DNA from: Zygnema cylindricum
Lineage: Eukaryota; Streptophyta; Zygnematophyceae; Zygnematales; Zygnemataceae
DNA: 64,000 nt
Reading direction: 5' to 3'
NCBI GenBank assembly: GCA_037447655.1
Contig: JBBHKE010000771.1
Location: 36,067-100,066 of the forward strand
Part shown: positions 10,941 through 22,314 of the stretch, one piece after another
Layout of the letters: each line of letters starts with the position of its first letter
Position numbering within the stretch: position 1 is the stretch's first letter
Position numbers and translations under genes: made by a program
The notes under the pieces: generated by a model
What the model saw: only the letters and a program-made list of their open reading frames with translations
Databases searched by the model: none
Told to the model about the DNA's origin: nothing

Positions 10941-11612
10941 TGTAATTCTATGGGATTCATTGCCACACAAAATTCGCAGGTCCAAAGAAGCTAATCTAGA
11001 TAGTGCCGACTCCAAGTTTATATAAAACCAAATGATTGACCGCTTGACTATCAGAACCCTATTACAGCTTCACCCCTGTGAAATAAGACTTTTTGTGTGC
11101 TCAGTTCCACCACAGAATGCAAAGTTAGAATATGAGTTTTGGATAAAATTCCCCACTTTGACTTTCCCTTATAAATGCTGCCACCCTGGCAAGCAAACAC
11201 TTTGACCGACTACACACATGTATAGCCTGGACTCCCCTGAGCCCGCAGCAAAATGAATCAATTAAAATTGTCAACTTAGTTGATTGATATTAAATGGCAA
11301 AGTCTCCTGATTTATAAAGATGCTCTCTAGGAGAGAGGCGTCTACCTAGCAAAATATTCTAAGTCCTAGATCCCCGCTCTGAACCCCCTACTAATGAGGT
11401 ACGGCACCAATGAAATTAGTGTAAAGTAGAAGAAGGTACTTGTACCGATGTACTTCTTGTACGGCCAAAGTACGACATGGCTCTCCTCTTGACGTCTATC
11501 ACTTTGTAAACTATCATTCCAATCTCCGTAAAATGAGCGTTCCCACCACACTTCGCCACGTGTCATTCGGTGATGTCGCATTCAAAAACCGCCAAATCGA
11601 TATTCTGTTAAC
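10941..11612 (-). mobile_element. Copia LTR, 3'-side fragment
   Basis: Collinear with the minus-strand copia-2 LTRs (44858-46003, 47915-49062). It keeps the terminal TG..AA.TCT start, the TAGATAGTGCCGACTCCAAG block, a TTTATAAAG box and CGCCACGTGTCAT. It is cut at 11612, exactly where a gypsy-B-type LTR begins. The other ~470 bp of the LTR are missing. Confidence 0.75.
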
Positions 11613-12595
11613 TGTCATGCCGTAAGACGACAACGGGTATTGTAATTAAATCGTGTACTAATTGAAGTTTCGGTGACGTGACAGGTTCATATCCGAAAGT
11701 ACAACTAGATATTCTTACGGGACAAAGGTGGGAATATACTCTCGTACTGCACCACGGGAACATGATGTGGAATCAGCGTGAAAGTGGACTGCGATACAGC
11801 ATCAGGCATCAGGAATTCAAACGGCTACAAACCTGACGGGTGTCTGAAGTCATGAACCATTGGAGGTTCATGCATCATTTTTGCTTAGCTTAGGGAGGGT
11901 TTCCATCCTCGAGGTGTAGATGTAAGGCAGTCCGAGGCAGCCACGTAGCGGTCGTCTCTTGAAATTGGCAGCGTTTTAGCATAGAAACCTGCCTGCTCAG
12001 TGACATGTAGGAATTAGTGTAGCCGTACAGATAAGTGAAACCATAGGATAAATGCCATTTGGCGAGATAGTAACTTTTGCAAATTAAGTACGGGAATCCA
12101 ATATTGGAAGGTTGTCGTTTCTTGACAAGCATTATTATCGGGATTTGTCGAACTCTATCGTTAGGGTTTCACCTAAATATTTAGTGACAGGCTAGTTTTG
12201 AGTTAGGATTTTTCCTTTTTTAGACCCATAGTTTTAGGCTAGTAATTGTCTCTGAGCTTCTCCTTCTCTTTGTATTAATACCTTACCTAATATACCGGCG
12301 CAAGCTAGTCTGCAAGGTTTCCCTCTAGACTGTGTTCTACTTGTCGTGGTGTACAAATTGTGTTGTGCGAATTTGGTGTTTTCTTGATGTCAGAGCGCTG
12401 ACTTTGCGGTATAGTTCCAGTCCTGTACGGCTTACAGGGAAAACCAGCTATCTCGGCTCCTTCAACCCGTTAGGAAAGGGTTCTGGTCCGCTAGTTGGAC
12501 TCCTGTAGGGAATATTAAAAGACTTCAGAGCCTAGTGGCTACTGTCGCAAATATTCCCGTACTTAATTTGCTTCTTTCTAAATTTCTTTATTCCT
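11613..12595 (+). mobile_element. Gypsy-B-type LTR, 5' portion
   Basis: Starts TGTCATGCCG and runs collinear with the reverse complement of the gypsy-B LTR (38456-39668): shared blocks include GTTTCGGTGACGTGA, the CGAGGTGTAGATG region, a CTGAGCTTCTCCTTCTC block and AGCCTAGTGGCTACTG. It lacks the LTR's terminal ~240 bp and instead abuts the gypsy-A LTR at 12596. Confidence 0.75.
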
Positions 12596-13666
12596 TGTCG
12601 TTCATGAGAGAGAAGCAAAGAAATCATGCATCATAACCAGCAAAGTTATGCTCTAGACATATATACAAACGAAAATGAATGAGAAGGGAAAAATATATAT
12701 ACAAGATGCAAAAGAATAAAGGTGAAGATGACGAAATGAATAAAAGGGAAGAATACTCCCCTAGCGTGAAGTGACCCCAATCCACCACTTCCCAAAAATG
12801 ACACAAGTTGGAGGGAAACCTTCCGGACTTGGCTTGGAGCCGCGTGGATTAAAAGCGTGTGCAGAATTACAAGGGAGAATGTACGTAAACTATCTAGCCT
12901 CTACAGCTAGCTAGCAAAGGAAAAGAAGAAACTTGAGCAATCGGTGAAAGAGAGAGAGCAAGAGAAAAGCTCCGCCGCCAAGAGAAAATTCTTGTCCAAA
13001 AGCTAGAAATTCTAAGTCTGAAAATAGACTAAGTATTAGCTACGCTACGCCTATGCACACCCTAACCTAAGTCTAGGCTAGTTCACATGAACGAACTATT
13101 GACTATGGGGGCAGCCATGGCTATCTCTGTCTTCCAGTGACTACGACAAGTATGGATGACTTAGACAAGACCATATGACAAACACACAGAATAAATTCAG
13201 ACCTAGAAAATACACAAATTTAACATAGACCAAAGAAACAACATGCGTGAACCTAAGTGGGTTCACGACTTTAAGGAATAAAAGTACATCGAAGCGCCAC
13301 CAACGCTCTCGGAAATCGCCCTTCGTCGCCAAACGATACTTGGCGTCTATACTCCAAAATCGCGTACGTACGCACAAAACAAAACATACCGCACGAAATA
13401 CTCCAAGAAATCGCGACGCGTCGCCCCAAACGATATTTGCGAAAGTACCATTGAGATCGTGTACCTAAGAAATGAAACGAAACAAACATTACGCACGAAA
13501 TTAGTATGTATTCAATTAGACGCGTTTGCGAATCGCGTACACGTCACAAAAAAGTGAACCAACATGACAACACACGTGCGAACAAAACTTATATATGCGT
13601 GGCGAAATATCGCGCGTGCATACGAAATATCGTGCTCGCGTGCTACCGATACCATGCGGCATGACA
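12596..13666 (-). mobile_element. Gypsy-A 3' LTR
   Basis: On the minus strand it runs TGTCATGCCG ... AACGACA (TGTC/GACA ends), 1071 bp, downstream of the gypsy-A pol remnant. Its last ~180 bp (12596-12776) are repeated at 13669-13851 next to the poly-G tract. A second copy of the family, opposite orientation and 5' truncated, lies at 58609-59260. A copia LTR scrap (13101-13225) interrupts it. Confidence 0.65.
13101..13225 (-). mobile_element. Copia LTR scrap inside gypsy-A LTR
   Basis: Contains the conserved copia LTR core in reverse (AGTGACTACGACAAGTATGG and CAGCCATGGCTA) and the LTR edge CCTAGAAAATACAC...AACA. The related gypsy LTR at 58609-59260 has different sequence at this place. Confidence 0.6.
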
Positions 13667-13668
13667 GC

Positions 13669-13867
13669 TGTCGTGCATGAGAGAGAAGCAAGGAAATCAT
13701 GCATCATAACCAGCAAAGTCATGCTCCAGACATATATACAAACGAAAATGAATGAGAAGGGAAAAATATATATACAAGATGCAAAAGAATAAAGGTGAAG
13801 ATGACAAAATGAAGAAAAGGGAAAAATACTCCCCTAGCGTGAAGTGACCCCTATAATTCCCCCCCCC
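13669..13867 (-). repeat. Extra LTR tail plus poly-G tract of gypsy-A
   Basis: 13669-13851 duplicates the 3' end of the gypsy-A LTR and is separated from the full LTR by two bases (GC). It is followed by a run of nine C (G on the element strand) at 13859-13867, a candidate polypurine tract. The same arrangement occurs in gypsy-B. Confidence 0.65.
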
Positions 13868-13875
13868 TCAGCTCC

Positions 13876-14720
13876 TTAGCCTGCGGAGGAGCTGGTCAAA
13901 ACCGTTGGTAGCTCACGACAGCCATGGCAAAACCAATGTCCAGCTGGCACAACTGTCAATTGAGGAACTAAGCACTCCATGTGGAACTCTTGGTTACAAT
14001 GGTCGCACAAGAGCATGGAAGTCTCGCCGTCTGCTCGCCTGCAAATGGTACATTCGGTCGCCTCTGTGATTGGCATCCTCATCGGATCCATATCCTGTGA
14101 CAAATCCAGTAAGTAACAAGGCGCACAATTCTTCGAATGCTCTCGAATTATCCTTGTATCGGCACCCTGCAAACCCAACATCCCATAAGCATCCATTTCC
14201 ACCACTCGAAGAATGTGTGGTGAAACATCCGTGTCCAAAGTGTCGAAAAATTGTCGTCGAAGGTACACGTAATCTCCGACTTGGTAAGATTTCTGTTGAG
14301 GGTTGTTACTCCCACTTCGCGTGGTGGCAAAGCGCAAAGTATCCCGATGTTGGGCAATCTGCAAATTATCAAAAGCCATGGGCATCTCACGAGCAAAAAG
14401 CAAAGCACGGCGAGTTAGTTCTTCGAAGAATATGGTGTTAGACATTAGAGGCAAAGGTAAACTTGTTGCTTTCTGAATATTTTGACCGAGCAAGGGTGCT
14501 CGACAGAAGAGAATATAGTACGGGCTGAAATATGCCAAGCTAGCCTGTACTGACATCCGGTAGCCCATGGTGATATAACCCTAGGATTCGTCCCAGACGG
14601 AGATGTGTTTCTCCAAACAATGCTTTCAGAGAGCTCGCTTGAAAGTTTGGACAGCTCGTTTCGCCAAGCCATCGGCTTGTGGGTGATCATGACTCGTCCG
14701 ACGATGATCAATTAAAGCTT
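13876..14720 (-). pseudogene. Gypsy-A integrase C-terminus with PHD finger
   Basis: The intact frame 13876-14568 (230 codons) continues upstream through stops into the integrase catalytic core. Near the start, MSVQASLAYFSPYYILF is the conserved post-core segment of Ty3/gypsy integrases. Near the C-terminus lies a Cys4-His-Cys3 PHD finger: CTICRR, LLCDHC, FHMEC, WFCHGC. PHD fingers bind histone tails, so it could steer integration or act with the methyltransferase. Upstream, the position of the catalytic Glu reads HPQADGLAKRAV, with Lys. Stops and frame changes make it a pseudogene. Confidence 0.8.
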
Positions 14721-15216
14721 CATCCAACATTTCTTAAAATTCCCCTCGGAACTCCGTACCCTGGTCCGTGAGAACCTCCGCACGAGCTCCATAATGCATG
14801 AAAACGTGCTCTTTAAAAGCAACGGTGGTCAATTTAGCGGTCTTGTGGGGAAGAGCGACCACCTCTACCCACTTGCTAAAAATTTCAATCATTATCATGA
14901 TGTACTGTTTCCACTTTCGAGATAAGGGAAACGGTCCAGCAAGATCGACGGACCAGCGATAAAACAATCCTCTGATGGGCAATGGCTAGAGCGACACCTA
15001 CCGATTAGAGAAAGAGGTGCGTAATCGGTCACATGTGGCGCATTTGTGGAGAATGGCCGCCACATCCCCTTGCATTCCGGACCACCTATAGCGTGCTTGT
15101 ACAAGGCTCAAAGTGCGCTTGGTCCCGTAATGGCCAAGCTCGGTATGTATCTGCTCAATCAAGGACAAGCGCTCGGTTGGCCGGGGGACATGTTGATGAC
15201 TGCTGACCGCCAGCAA
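14721..15216 (-). pseudogene. Gypsy-A integrase: HHCC finger and start of catalytic core
   Basis: Two frames. 14998-15216 encodes the zinc-binding N-terminus (IHTELGHYGTKRT ... HKCATCDRLR, His-His-Cys-Cys). 14734-14982 encodes core aspartates in RWSVDLAGPFP and VLTDQGTEFRG. A stop or frameshift separates the frames, so the integrase is not translatable here. Order relative to RNase H upstream and PHD downstream is that of Ty3/gypsy. Confidence 0.85.
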
Positions 15217-15387
15217 TCGAACTAAAGATCCACCAAGCCGCAGGTAATTTTTGGCTCGTTTCTTTACTCGGTCTTCCTCCTCAGCGGTAGTACCGCGCCG
15301 AAGTGTTTGAGAGGAGAGGAAGAGGATTAATGGGCCGTCGCGCCACAGATCTCTGGCCGGTCGAGGGTGAGGAATAGAAGAGAGACA

Positions 15388-15900
15388 CTAAGTGATATAG
15401 GAACCAGCCGACATGACCAGTACCTCGTCCTCGTCAAAATCTTGCCGGACTCCGTTATCGATGGTCTGAGGTAGTGGATTCTGAGAAATCCCGTCGGCGT
15501 TCAAGCTTAACAAACCAGGCCGATGGGTGATCTCAACGTCGTACTCTTGTAAAATTAAAGCCCATCGGGCAAGCTTCCCTGAAAGCTTTTCCTTGGTCAT
15601 CAACCAATGAAGGGGTTGATGGTCAGTTAGGAACGTGAATGGCTTGCCGTAAAGATAATGTCGAAAATGAACAATACCCCATACCGCGGCGAGACATTCA
15701 CCCTCGTAACTACTGTAATTCGATTCAGCTCGGTTATTGCTCCGACTGACGTATGCCACTGCGTATTCCTCTCCATTCAACTCTCTTTGCGTTAAAATAG
15801 CCGCAATGACAGGCTTCCCGAAATCGGTTTGTAGGCAAAAGGGAAGCTTGTGGTTAGGAGGTCGAAGAATAAGAGCACTAGAAAGGGCGTTTTTCAGTTT
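15388..15900 (-). pseudogene. Gypsy-A RNase H
   Basis: 130 codons of Ty3/gypsy RNase H in 15388-15780: YVSRSNNRAESNYSSYEGE, LAAVWGIVHFRHYLYG, FLTDHQPLHWL, EYDVEITHRPG and NADGISQNP. The preceding frame, up to about 15900, carries the linker from RT. It is broken from RT by frame changes. Confidence 0.85.
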
Positions 15901-16930
15901 TTGAAACGCTTCTACTTAGGCGGGTCCCCAAACAAAAGGCACTTCTTTTTTGAGAAGGTCATTGAGGGGAGAAGCAATCGTACTAAAATTCAGGACAAAC
16001 CAACGGTAATAATTGGCTAGTCCGAGAAAAACCCTCAAACTAGTAAGATCTGTGGGTGGCGGCAGTTTGGCGATCGCCTCTACCTTAGCTTCTAAGGGAG
16101 TGATGCCCTCAGCCGAAATAAATGGTCGAGATAGGGCACTCCCTCCACATCGAAAGTACACTTGGCTGGGTGACACTTCAGCCTGACCTTCTTTAACTCG
16201 GTGAGAACCCACTCAATATGGCGGGCGTGCTCCTCAAACGTGGCGGAAGCGATTATTAAGTCATCGATGTAGCACCGGGCAAATTTACATCCACCCAACT
16301 CCGAATCCATGACTTTTTGAAACACGGCGGGTGCGTTCTTAAGACTGAAAGGAATGACTGCCCATTCCCACAAACCATCACTGCCCCAAAATGCAGTTTT
16401 ATGGAGATCTTTTTCCTCGATTTTCAATCTGGTTAAACCCTTGACGCAAGTCAAGAATGCTAAGGAAATTTGCACCACCCATATGGTCAAATATTTCCTA
16501 CGCTAGAGGCATAGGGTGGCGGTCTTGAACGGTCCGGGCATTGAGCTCTCGTTAGTCCCCACACATTCTTCGCTCAGTAAAATTTCCGTCAGAATCTTTC
16601 TTCAAAAGCATAACTATAGGAGCGGCAAAGGTGGAATCTGACCGATAGATCAGACCGGCTTCTTCCAATTCTGCGCATCTTTTGTCCACCATCTCCCATT
16701 CCATTTCAGAGAGACGGTGTTTCGGCTTAAAGATAAGTTGATCATCTTCAAGGTCAATTGACATTTTATAAGTAGAATGACCTCCAAGGTCATTCATGGT
16801 GAAAGCAAACGCATCTATATGACGGGTGACTGTGTCACTTAACAGTGTCTGTTCCGCCTTTGTGAGACTTGAACCGATCTTCCACTTAGGCGTCTCGAGA
16901 CTCTTGATAGTGAAAGCTTCCATGGCCTGA
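15901..16930 (-). pseudogene. Gypsy-A reverse transcriptase
   Basis: Ty3/gypsy RT spread over three frames (16552-16923, 16092-16490, 15916-16212). Motifs in order: FTERRMCGD, WEWAVIPFSLKNAPAVF, the catalytic YIDDLI with flanking CKFARC, HPAKCTF, and FLGLANYYRWF with FVWGPA. At least two frameshifts and several stops are present. Confidence 0.9.
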
Positions 16931-17002
16931 GCAAATGTAATTTGCTCATCGGCATTGAGTGAGTGGCCTAACTCGTATTTTATCGAGTTTGCTGTAAGTA
17001 GT

Positions 17003-17345
17003 TCACCTAGTGGTGCCAGCTACGCGTCGGAAATGCAGCTGTCTAGTGCGGTGCTGGACCAGGAAACAATAAAATTGTAGATTGAACGGCCGTATAGGCC
17101 GCGATATCCCAGGACATATGACTAAGGTGGAGGAAATCATAGATGGAGATGTCTTTAACTGCAAGTGTGAGAGAAGGGAAGAGAAAGAACTGAAATGGAT
17201 TTCCCTTGAGACTAGGAGAGGTGCGAGAGGAAACAAGACGTGAAAGGGCCACCGTATTCCCCCCCCCCCAGCAGGTTGCACGGGGTGATTCTGTACATAG
17301 CGACCAGCTGCAAAGCTGAGACCTAAGACAAATGATAAAGACTGA
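17003..17345 (-). pseudogene. Gypsy-A methyltransferase tail and linker to RT
   Basis: On the minus strand the segment reads SFVLGLSFAAGRYVQNHP before a run of eleven G (17269-17279), then in another frame DFLHLSHMSWDIAAYTA. The gypsy-B counterpart (FVLGMGFATGRY ... DFLEPSHMSW) has nine G and stays in one frame. This is therefore the last piece of the cytosine methyltransferase module, cut off at 17347 by copia-1. The rest of the module, protease and gag are absent from gypsy-A. Confidence 0.65.
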
Positions 17346-17347
17346 GG

Positions 17348-18509
17348 AGGTATTTTGGAATGGCGCCGACACTCACATACACGTGTCGAATATCAATCGA
17401 GCAAATTCGCATAATCGGACGGACGAAGTTTGGACGGGACATCCGGAAAATGTACTGTACGAAATCAGTATGGAACGTTGATTCGAATTGTGTCGACGGA
17501 CGCGATTCACGCGGGACCACAAGTGACGAAACATGCCGTACGCACTCAGGTGCTTCGTACCGCACAGTAACAGTCCGCTGGACGTATATGAACTATGCTA
17601 AAATACACGACAAAGAATGAACGGCGGATACGAATTGAGTCGACGGGCTCGATTCGACATAGGACCACATTCGGATAAGTGATTTGGACGCGTGTCGTCC
17701 ATGGCGAAGATTTACTTTACATCTAACGGCGATCCGCAAATTCGGAGCTGACTTGTGCGGACGCATGGACGGATTAGCAAATTGCTGACTAAGCAAGTGA
17801 CACAATTTATGTACAGCTCCTATTTGGAAATATTTGAAACAACATTAATTTGTATGTAGTGAATTACTTTTTAGTGTGGCAATTGTGAAATTAGATAAAA
17901 GTCATAATTAGGGTTTGGACATGCCTCCGGTACAGTAGATGTACCGTTGACGTACATTGTCTTTATTTGAGTACTGTAATTAATTACAAGTGTAGCTATT
18001 TTATTAGTTTAGGGCTCAGTAGATAACTTTGTGAGTATAAACTTGTAGGACTTAGTTTATTTTATTATCACAACTGAGTTTTATCAAAGTAATGACAGAC
18101 TGTTTTTTTGGATCTTTGACCCGTTAGTGTGATCACTCCGATTGACATTTTGATGTGAAACTTTGTGTAGATTTTTTATGATCTAGAAACTATATTTGTG
18201 TGTAGTTTCAGCCTGTCTTGTTGTTTCTATAGAATTCTGAGAGACGTCTACCTGGTTAGTTTGATAAGCTGTCAGATGTTTTTGGTAAGTTTTTGGTAAA
18301 TTTTGCAGCTTATATCTTTTGAATGCCTTGGTATATTTGGCTGTAACTTTGGGGGATTACAGTGTATAGAATACACTACATGCTCGTGAAGTTTTAGTTG
18401 TTTGTGTTTATTGTGGAGGAATTTGTGTTGTCTGAAACACAGTTATTTTGTGGTAGTCTGTGGGTGTTTTCCGTGAATCATCCATGGCTGAAATAGGCCA
18501 AGGACAACA
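17348..18509 (+). repeat. Copia-1 5' LTR (first ~178 bp missing)
   Basis: Nearly identical to 20649-21799, ending GGACAACA at 18509. Its missing beginning is represented by 20471-20648. Shared blocks include the long TGTACCGTTGACGTACATTG region. Confidence 0.85.
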
Positions 18510-18511
18510 TG

Positions 18512-18522
18512 TTATGGGCCCA
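18512..18522 (+). other. Primer-binding site, half-tRNA initiator-Met type
   Basis: TTATGGGCCCA starts two bases after the LTR end. It is the exact complement of the initiator tRNA-Met anticodon arm (TGGGCCCATAA), the type of internal or half-tRNA priming known for Drosophila copia and yeast Ty5. The ATG inside it (18514-18516) is in frame with gag. Confidence 0.7.
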
Positions 18523-20171
18523 CGCCCATGGCTACCCATATTTGATGGATCTAACTATTACTACTGGAAGTGTATGATCGAGAGCTACTTCGAGGTGATG
18601 GAGCTAATGGATGTGGTGGATGGGACTTTGGCCGAGACATCAAAAAAATGGGAGAAGAAGAACCGTGAGTGTCTAAGGGTTATCAAGAATTCCTTGACAG
18701 AGAAATTGGTAATGAGATACCTTAAGTTAAAAAATGCAGCTGAACTATGGAAATGTCTGGAATGTAGGTATTCAGAGAATTCTTTGTATCACTGGTTTAG
18801 TAGTGCCACTAAACTTTTTTGATATAAGTATGTAAGGGGAAGCATGGTGGAACATTGTATTGGTATAGAAAGATTGTTTGCAGAAAATGCCTTGGCTGGA
18901 GGATGCTTTACAGATGCTCAACAAGTTGTTTTTTTAATGAGAAGATTACCTAGTGACTATAGAGATGCATCAAATAGAATAGCTCAAATTGATAAAAGGG
19001 ATTGGAACTTAAGTCAGGCAATCCGCATAGTGTTAGAGGAAGAAGATTGGAAAAAGGTTTTGAGAGGAATATGGAGGTCTCTAAATCTCAGTTTCAAAAA
19101 ATTAGAAGTAAAAGCGGAAATGGACCTAAAAATTGTTTTTACTGTAATGATTTAAGACATACCTTTAGGGTATGTCCATTGTATAAAAGTGAATGTGTTA
19201 CACAAATTTTTAGAGATGGATGGGACAACAACAGAGTTCTACCCTCAACAAGGAGGGAACCAAGTGCTTTCATGAGCGAGGGACCAGCCTCACCTAATGA
19301 CAAAAAACCCACACCTTCGGTCGACAAATTCATTTACTTGCCGATTGTTTATAATTTTCTGAATATGGTGAAAGAGGAAGGAAAGGGAAGGATTGGTGCC
19401 ACAGAAAATGGAGTAAAGGAAGAAGTAACAGAAAAGGATTTGATTACTGTCAATGTTTCGGATGACAGATTGGTGAGTGACAAAAATTTACATAAGGAAG
19501 AGGTTATTGAAGTAAGGGAAGTTGAAGGAAGTGAGGGGAACACGGAAGTGGAAGTGGAAGGGACTGAAAAAATTATTGTCACCGAAGATAGTGTGGAGAA
19601 AGAAGAGAGTGAAAAAGACTCGGCTCTTGTAAGTCTTTCTTGTGATAGATTAATGGGTGAAAATGACTTACGAAGGGATGAGATTCTTGAAGAAATGGGA
19701 GTAAAAGAAATTGAAGTACACTTAAAATTGGATGCAGAATATTCTTTAGATATAGAACATACTGAACTGAAAACGAAACTGAAAGAGAGATCGAGAGAAG
19801 ATGATAAGAAAATTAGAGTAAGGGAGGAGAATGATGAGAGAGAAAATGGTGGATTGGCACAAAATGTGAAAACACAAAGAGATAATAGAAAGAGAATAGT
19901 GTCATTGAAGTGCAATAAAATTAAAATGAAAAACTTTAGGATAATAACTCTACAGGGGAGTGGTAAAACTACGGAAAAAGACCAAAAGTTAGTGAGAAGG
20001 ATCACACTTTATAGAAGTAATGGGGAGGCAACTTATGGAAAAAACACAAAGTCTATAAGGAGATCAGAATGTAGTAAGAAAACAAAAGAAGATACAGATT
20101 ACGGAAGATCAACTGGAGAACAAACCAGCTCCAAATGCAACAACACAAAAGACCGGAAAAGCTATTTTTGA
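18514..20171 (+). pseudogene. Copia-1 gag with zinc knuckle and charged tail
   Basis: Starts MGPRPWLPIFDGSNYYYW, the typical copia gag (UBN2-like) opening; the ATG lies in the primer site. One in-frame TGA (18820-18822) and a frameshift near 19050 break it. A CCHC knuckle CFYCNDLRHTFRVC sits at about 19133-19174. It is followed by about 330 residues dominated by Glu, Lys, Asp and Arg (for example EVEVEGTEKIIVTED, KLKERSREDDKK), ending TAA/TGA near 20171. No protease DSGA, integrase or RT follows, although an autonomous copia would continue for 3 kb. The first frame may also read through from an LTR ATG (MAEIGQ...). Confidence 0.75.
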
Positions 20172-20460
20172 GGTGGAAAAACCTACACCCTCAATGGGAA
20201 ATATCATTGTTTAAACGGAAAAAAAATTGGAGTGGCTGAAATTCTCACCAAATATTAGATCTGCTACTATATGTATGCTTAAAACTAACACATCCAAAAC
20301 TTAGGAGGAGTGTTGTTTTTGTAAAGTTTTGGATGTTTTGTTGTGGAGGTTGTGAGAGGGAATTTCCGAACATATAATTTTTTTCTAAGTCCTTGCTTGA
20401 GTATGTACCTAAATTAATGTTGACAGCTTTGTAGACTTAGTGCAGTACTGAGTCTAAAGC

Positions 20461-20470
20461 TTTAGGGGAG
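20461..20470 (+). other. Copia-1 polypurine tract
   Basis: TTTAGGGGAG directly before the LTR start TGTTGTGATTAG, the usual plus-strand primer position. Confidence 0.7.
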
Positions 20471-21799
20471 TGTTGTGATTAGAAAGCTTTAGAACTCAGT
20501 AAACGGGTCATTGAGAGAAGGATTAGTACTTAGAATATTTTTTAGTATTAACACTTTAGTCTGACCCCTAATAGTGTTACAGTAGTATAAGGATAAAAGA
20601 GTGTACCGTACTTCTACAAGGACACGCGTCGGCATATGAGGACTTTGCAGGTATTTTGGAATGGCGCCGACACTCACATACACGTGTCGAATATCGAACG
20701 AGCAAATTCGCATAATCGGACAGACAAAGTTTGGACGGGACATCCGGAAAATGTACTGTACGAAATCAGTATGGAACGTTGATTCGAATCGTGTCGACGG
20801 ACGCGATTCACGCGGGACCACAAGTGACGAAACATGCCGTACGCACTCGTGTGCTTCGTACCGCACAGCAACAATCCGCTGGACGTATATAAACTATGCT
20901 AAAATACACGACAAAAAATGAACCGCAGATACGAATCGAGTCGACAAACTCGATTCGAAATGCGACCACATTGAGATAAGTGATTTGGACGCGTGTCGTC
21001 CATGGCGAAGATTTACTTTACATCTAACGGCGATCCGCAAATTCGGAGCTGACTTGTGCGGACGCATGGACGGAATAGCAAATTGCTGACTAAGCAAGTG
21101 ACACAATTTATGTACGGCTCCTATTTGGAAATATTTGAAACAACATTAATTTGTATGTAGTGAATTACTTTTTAGTGTGGCAATTGTGAAATTAGATAAA
21201 AGTCATAATTAGGGTTTGGACATACCTCCGGTACAGTAGATGTACCGTTGACGTACATTGTCTTTATTTGAGTACTGTAATTAATTACAAGTGTAGCTAT
21301 TTTATTAGTTTAGGGCTCAGTAGATAACTTTGTGAGTATAAACTTGTAGGACTTAGTTTATTTTATTATCACAACTGAGTTTTATCAAAGTAATGACAGA
21401 CTGTTTTTTTGGATCTTTGACCCGTTAGTGTGATCACTCCGATTGACATTTTGATGTGAAACTTTGTGTAGATTTGTTATGATCTAGAAACTATATTTGT
21501 GTGTAATTTCAGCCTGTCTTGTTGTTTCTATAGAATTCTGAGAGACGTCTACCTGGTTAGTTTGATAAGCTGTCAGATGTTTTTGGTAAACTTTGCAGCT
21601 TATATCTTTTGAATGCCTTGGTATATTTGGCTATAACTTTGGGGGATTACAATGTATATAATACACTACATGCTGTTGAAGTTTTAGTTTTTTTTGTTTA
21701 TTGTGGAGGAATCTATGTTGTCTGAAACACAGTTGTTTTGTGGTAGTCTGTGGGTGTTTTCCGTGAGTCATCCATGGCTTAAGTAGGCGAAGGACAACA
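20471..21799 (+). repeat. Copia-1 3' LTR
   Basis: 1329 bp with matched ends TGTTGT ... ACAACA. A minus-strand scrap of its first ~150 bp occurs at 61734-61882. Confidence 0.8.
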
Positions 21800-22133
21800 G
21801 TTCACCAGTTTGTCAGTAAAATTCCGTACGTTGTTGTAAAATTTATGTTCAGTTAACCGGCCAACGTTTATGTGCTGCGCTGCCCGTAATTAGTTAAAGT
21901 TAAACTGAGACGGAAGAGATTCTTATATGTGGCATGCCATGCTATATAAAGTCAATAATATAATACAGTATGTTATAAAGTACTATTGTATGCATACTAT
22001 ATTTTTTTGAGTTATCGCCGATATGGAATTTGTTGGTCTCAGACGAATATATCAGGACCTCTGACCGTTCGATAACCGATAACTATCGGTATCGGTGTTA
22101 TCGCGATAAATTTTTTACCGATACATAACACTA
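21800..22133 (-). mobile_element. hAT element fragment
   Basis: Reverse complement of the first ~330 bp of the complete hAT at 30585, with terminus ATACATAACACTA at 22133. It is truncated at 21800 against the copia-1 LTR. Confidence 0.8.
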
Positions 22134-22312
22134 CAAATTGCATCTTTTTCAACTGTGAAACAGCAGAGGCTGGATGGCAGTTGTCTATAATGTCACGAAA
22201 AGTCATGCAACGTCACAAGCAGTTACAATAATAGTCGCGGGCGACCCGGTGCTTTGCCCTTTGGTTGCCAAGGGCCTTTCGGTTTTGTACAGTATGATGT
22301 ATAATGCGATTG
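22134..22312. other. Short unique-looking spacer
   Basis: Between the hAT terminus and the TA-flanked element. It holds GTCACG-type motifs like the MITE family but no terminus and no gene. Confidence 0.4.
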
Positions 22313-22314
22313 TA

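Larger units (their letters stand above)
17348..21799 (+). mobile_element. Copia-1: gag-only LTR element
   Basis: A 5'-truncated LTR, primer site, gag-like gene with a long charged tail, purine tract and full 3' LTR. No protease, integrase or RT. The left edge replaces gypsy-A and the right edge abuts a truncated hAT end. Because neither flank matches the other, no target duplication is recognisable and the locus has been rearranged. Confidence 0.8.

Noticed and set aside
17360-17620. Repeated 86-codon ORF (also at 20661) as a small gene
   Set aside because: It is in the duplicated LTR of copia-1; conservation reflects LTR identity, not coding selection.
19349-20005. 218-codon Ser/Phe-rich minus-strand ORF
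   Set aside because: Shadow of the charged gag tail of copia-1 on the other strand.
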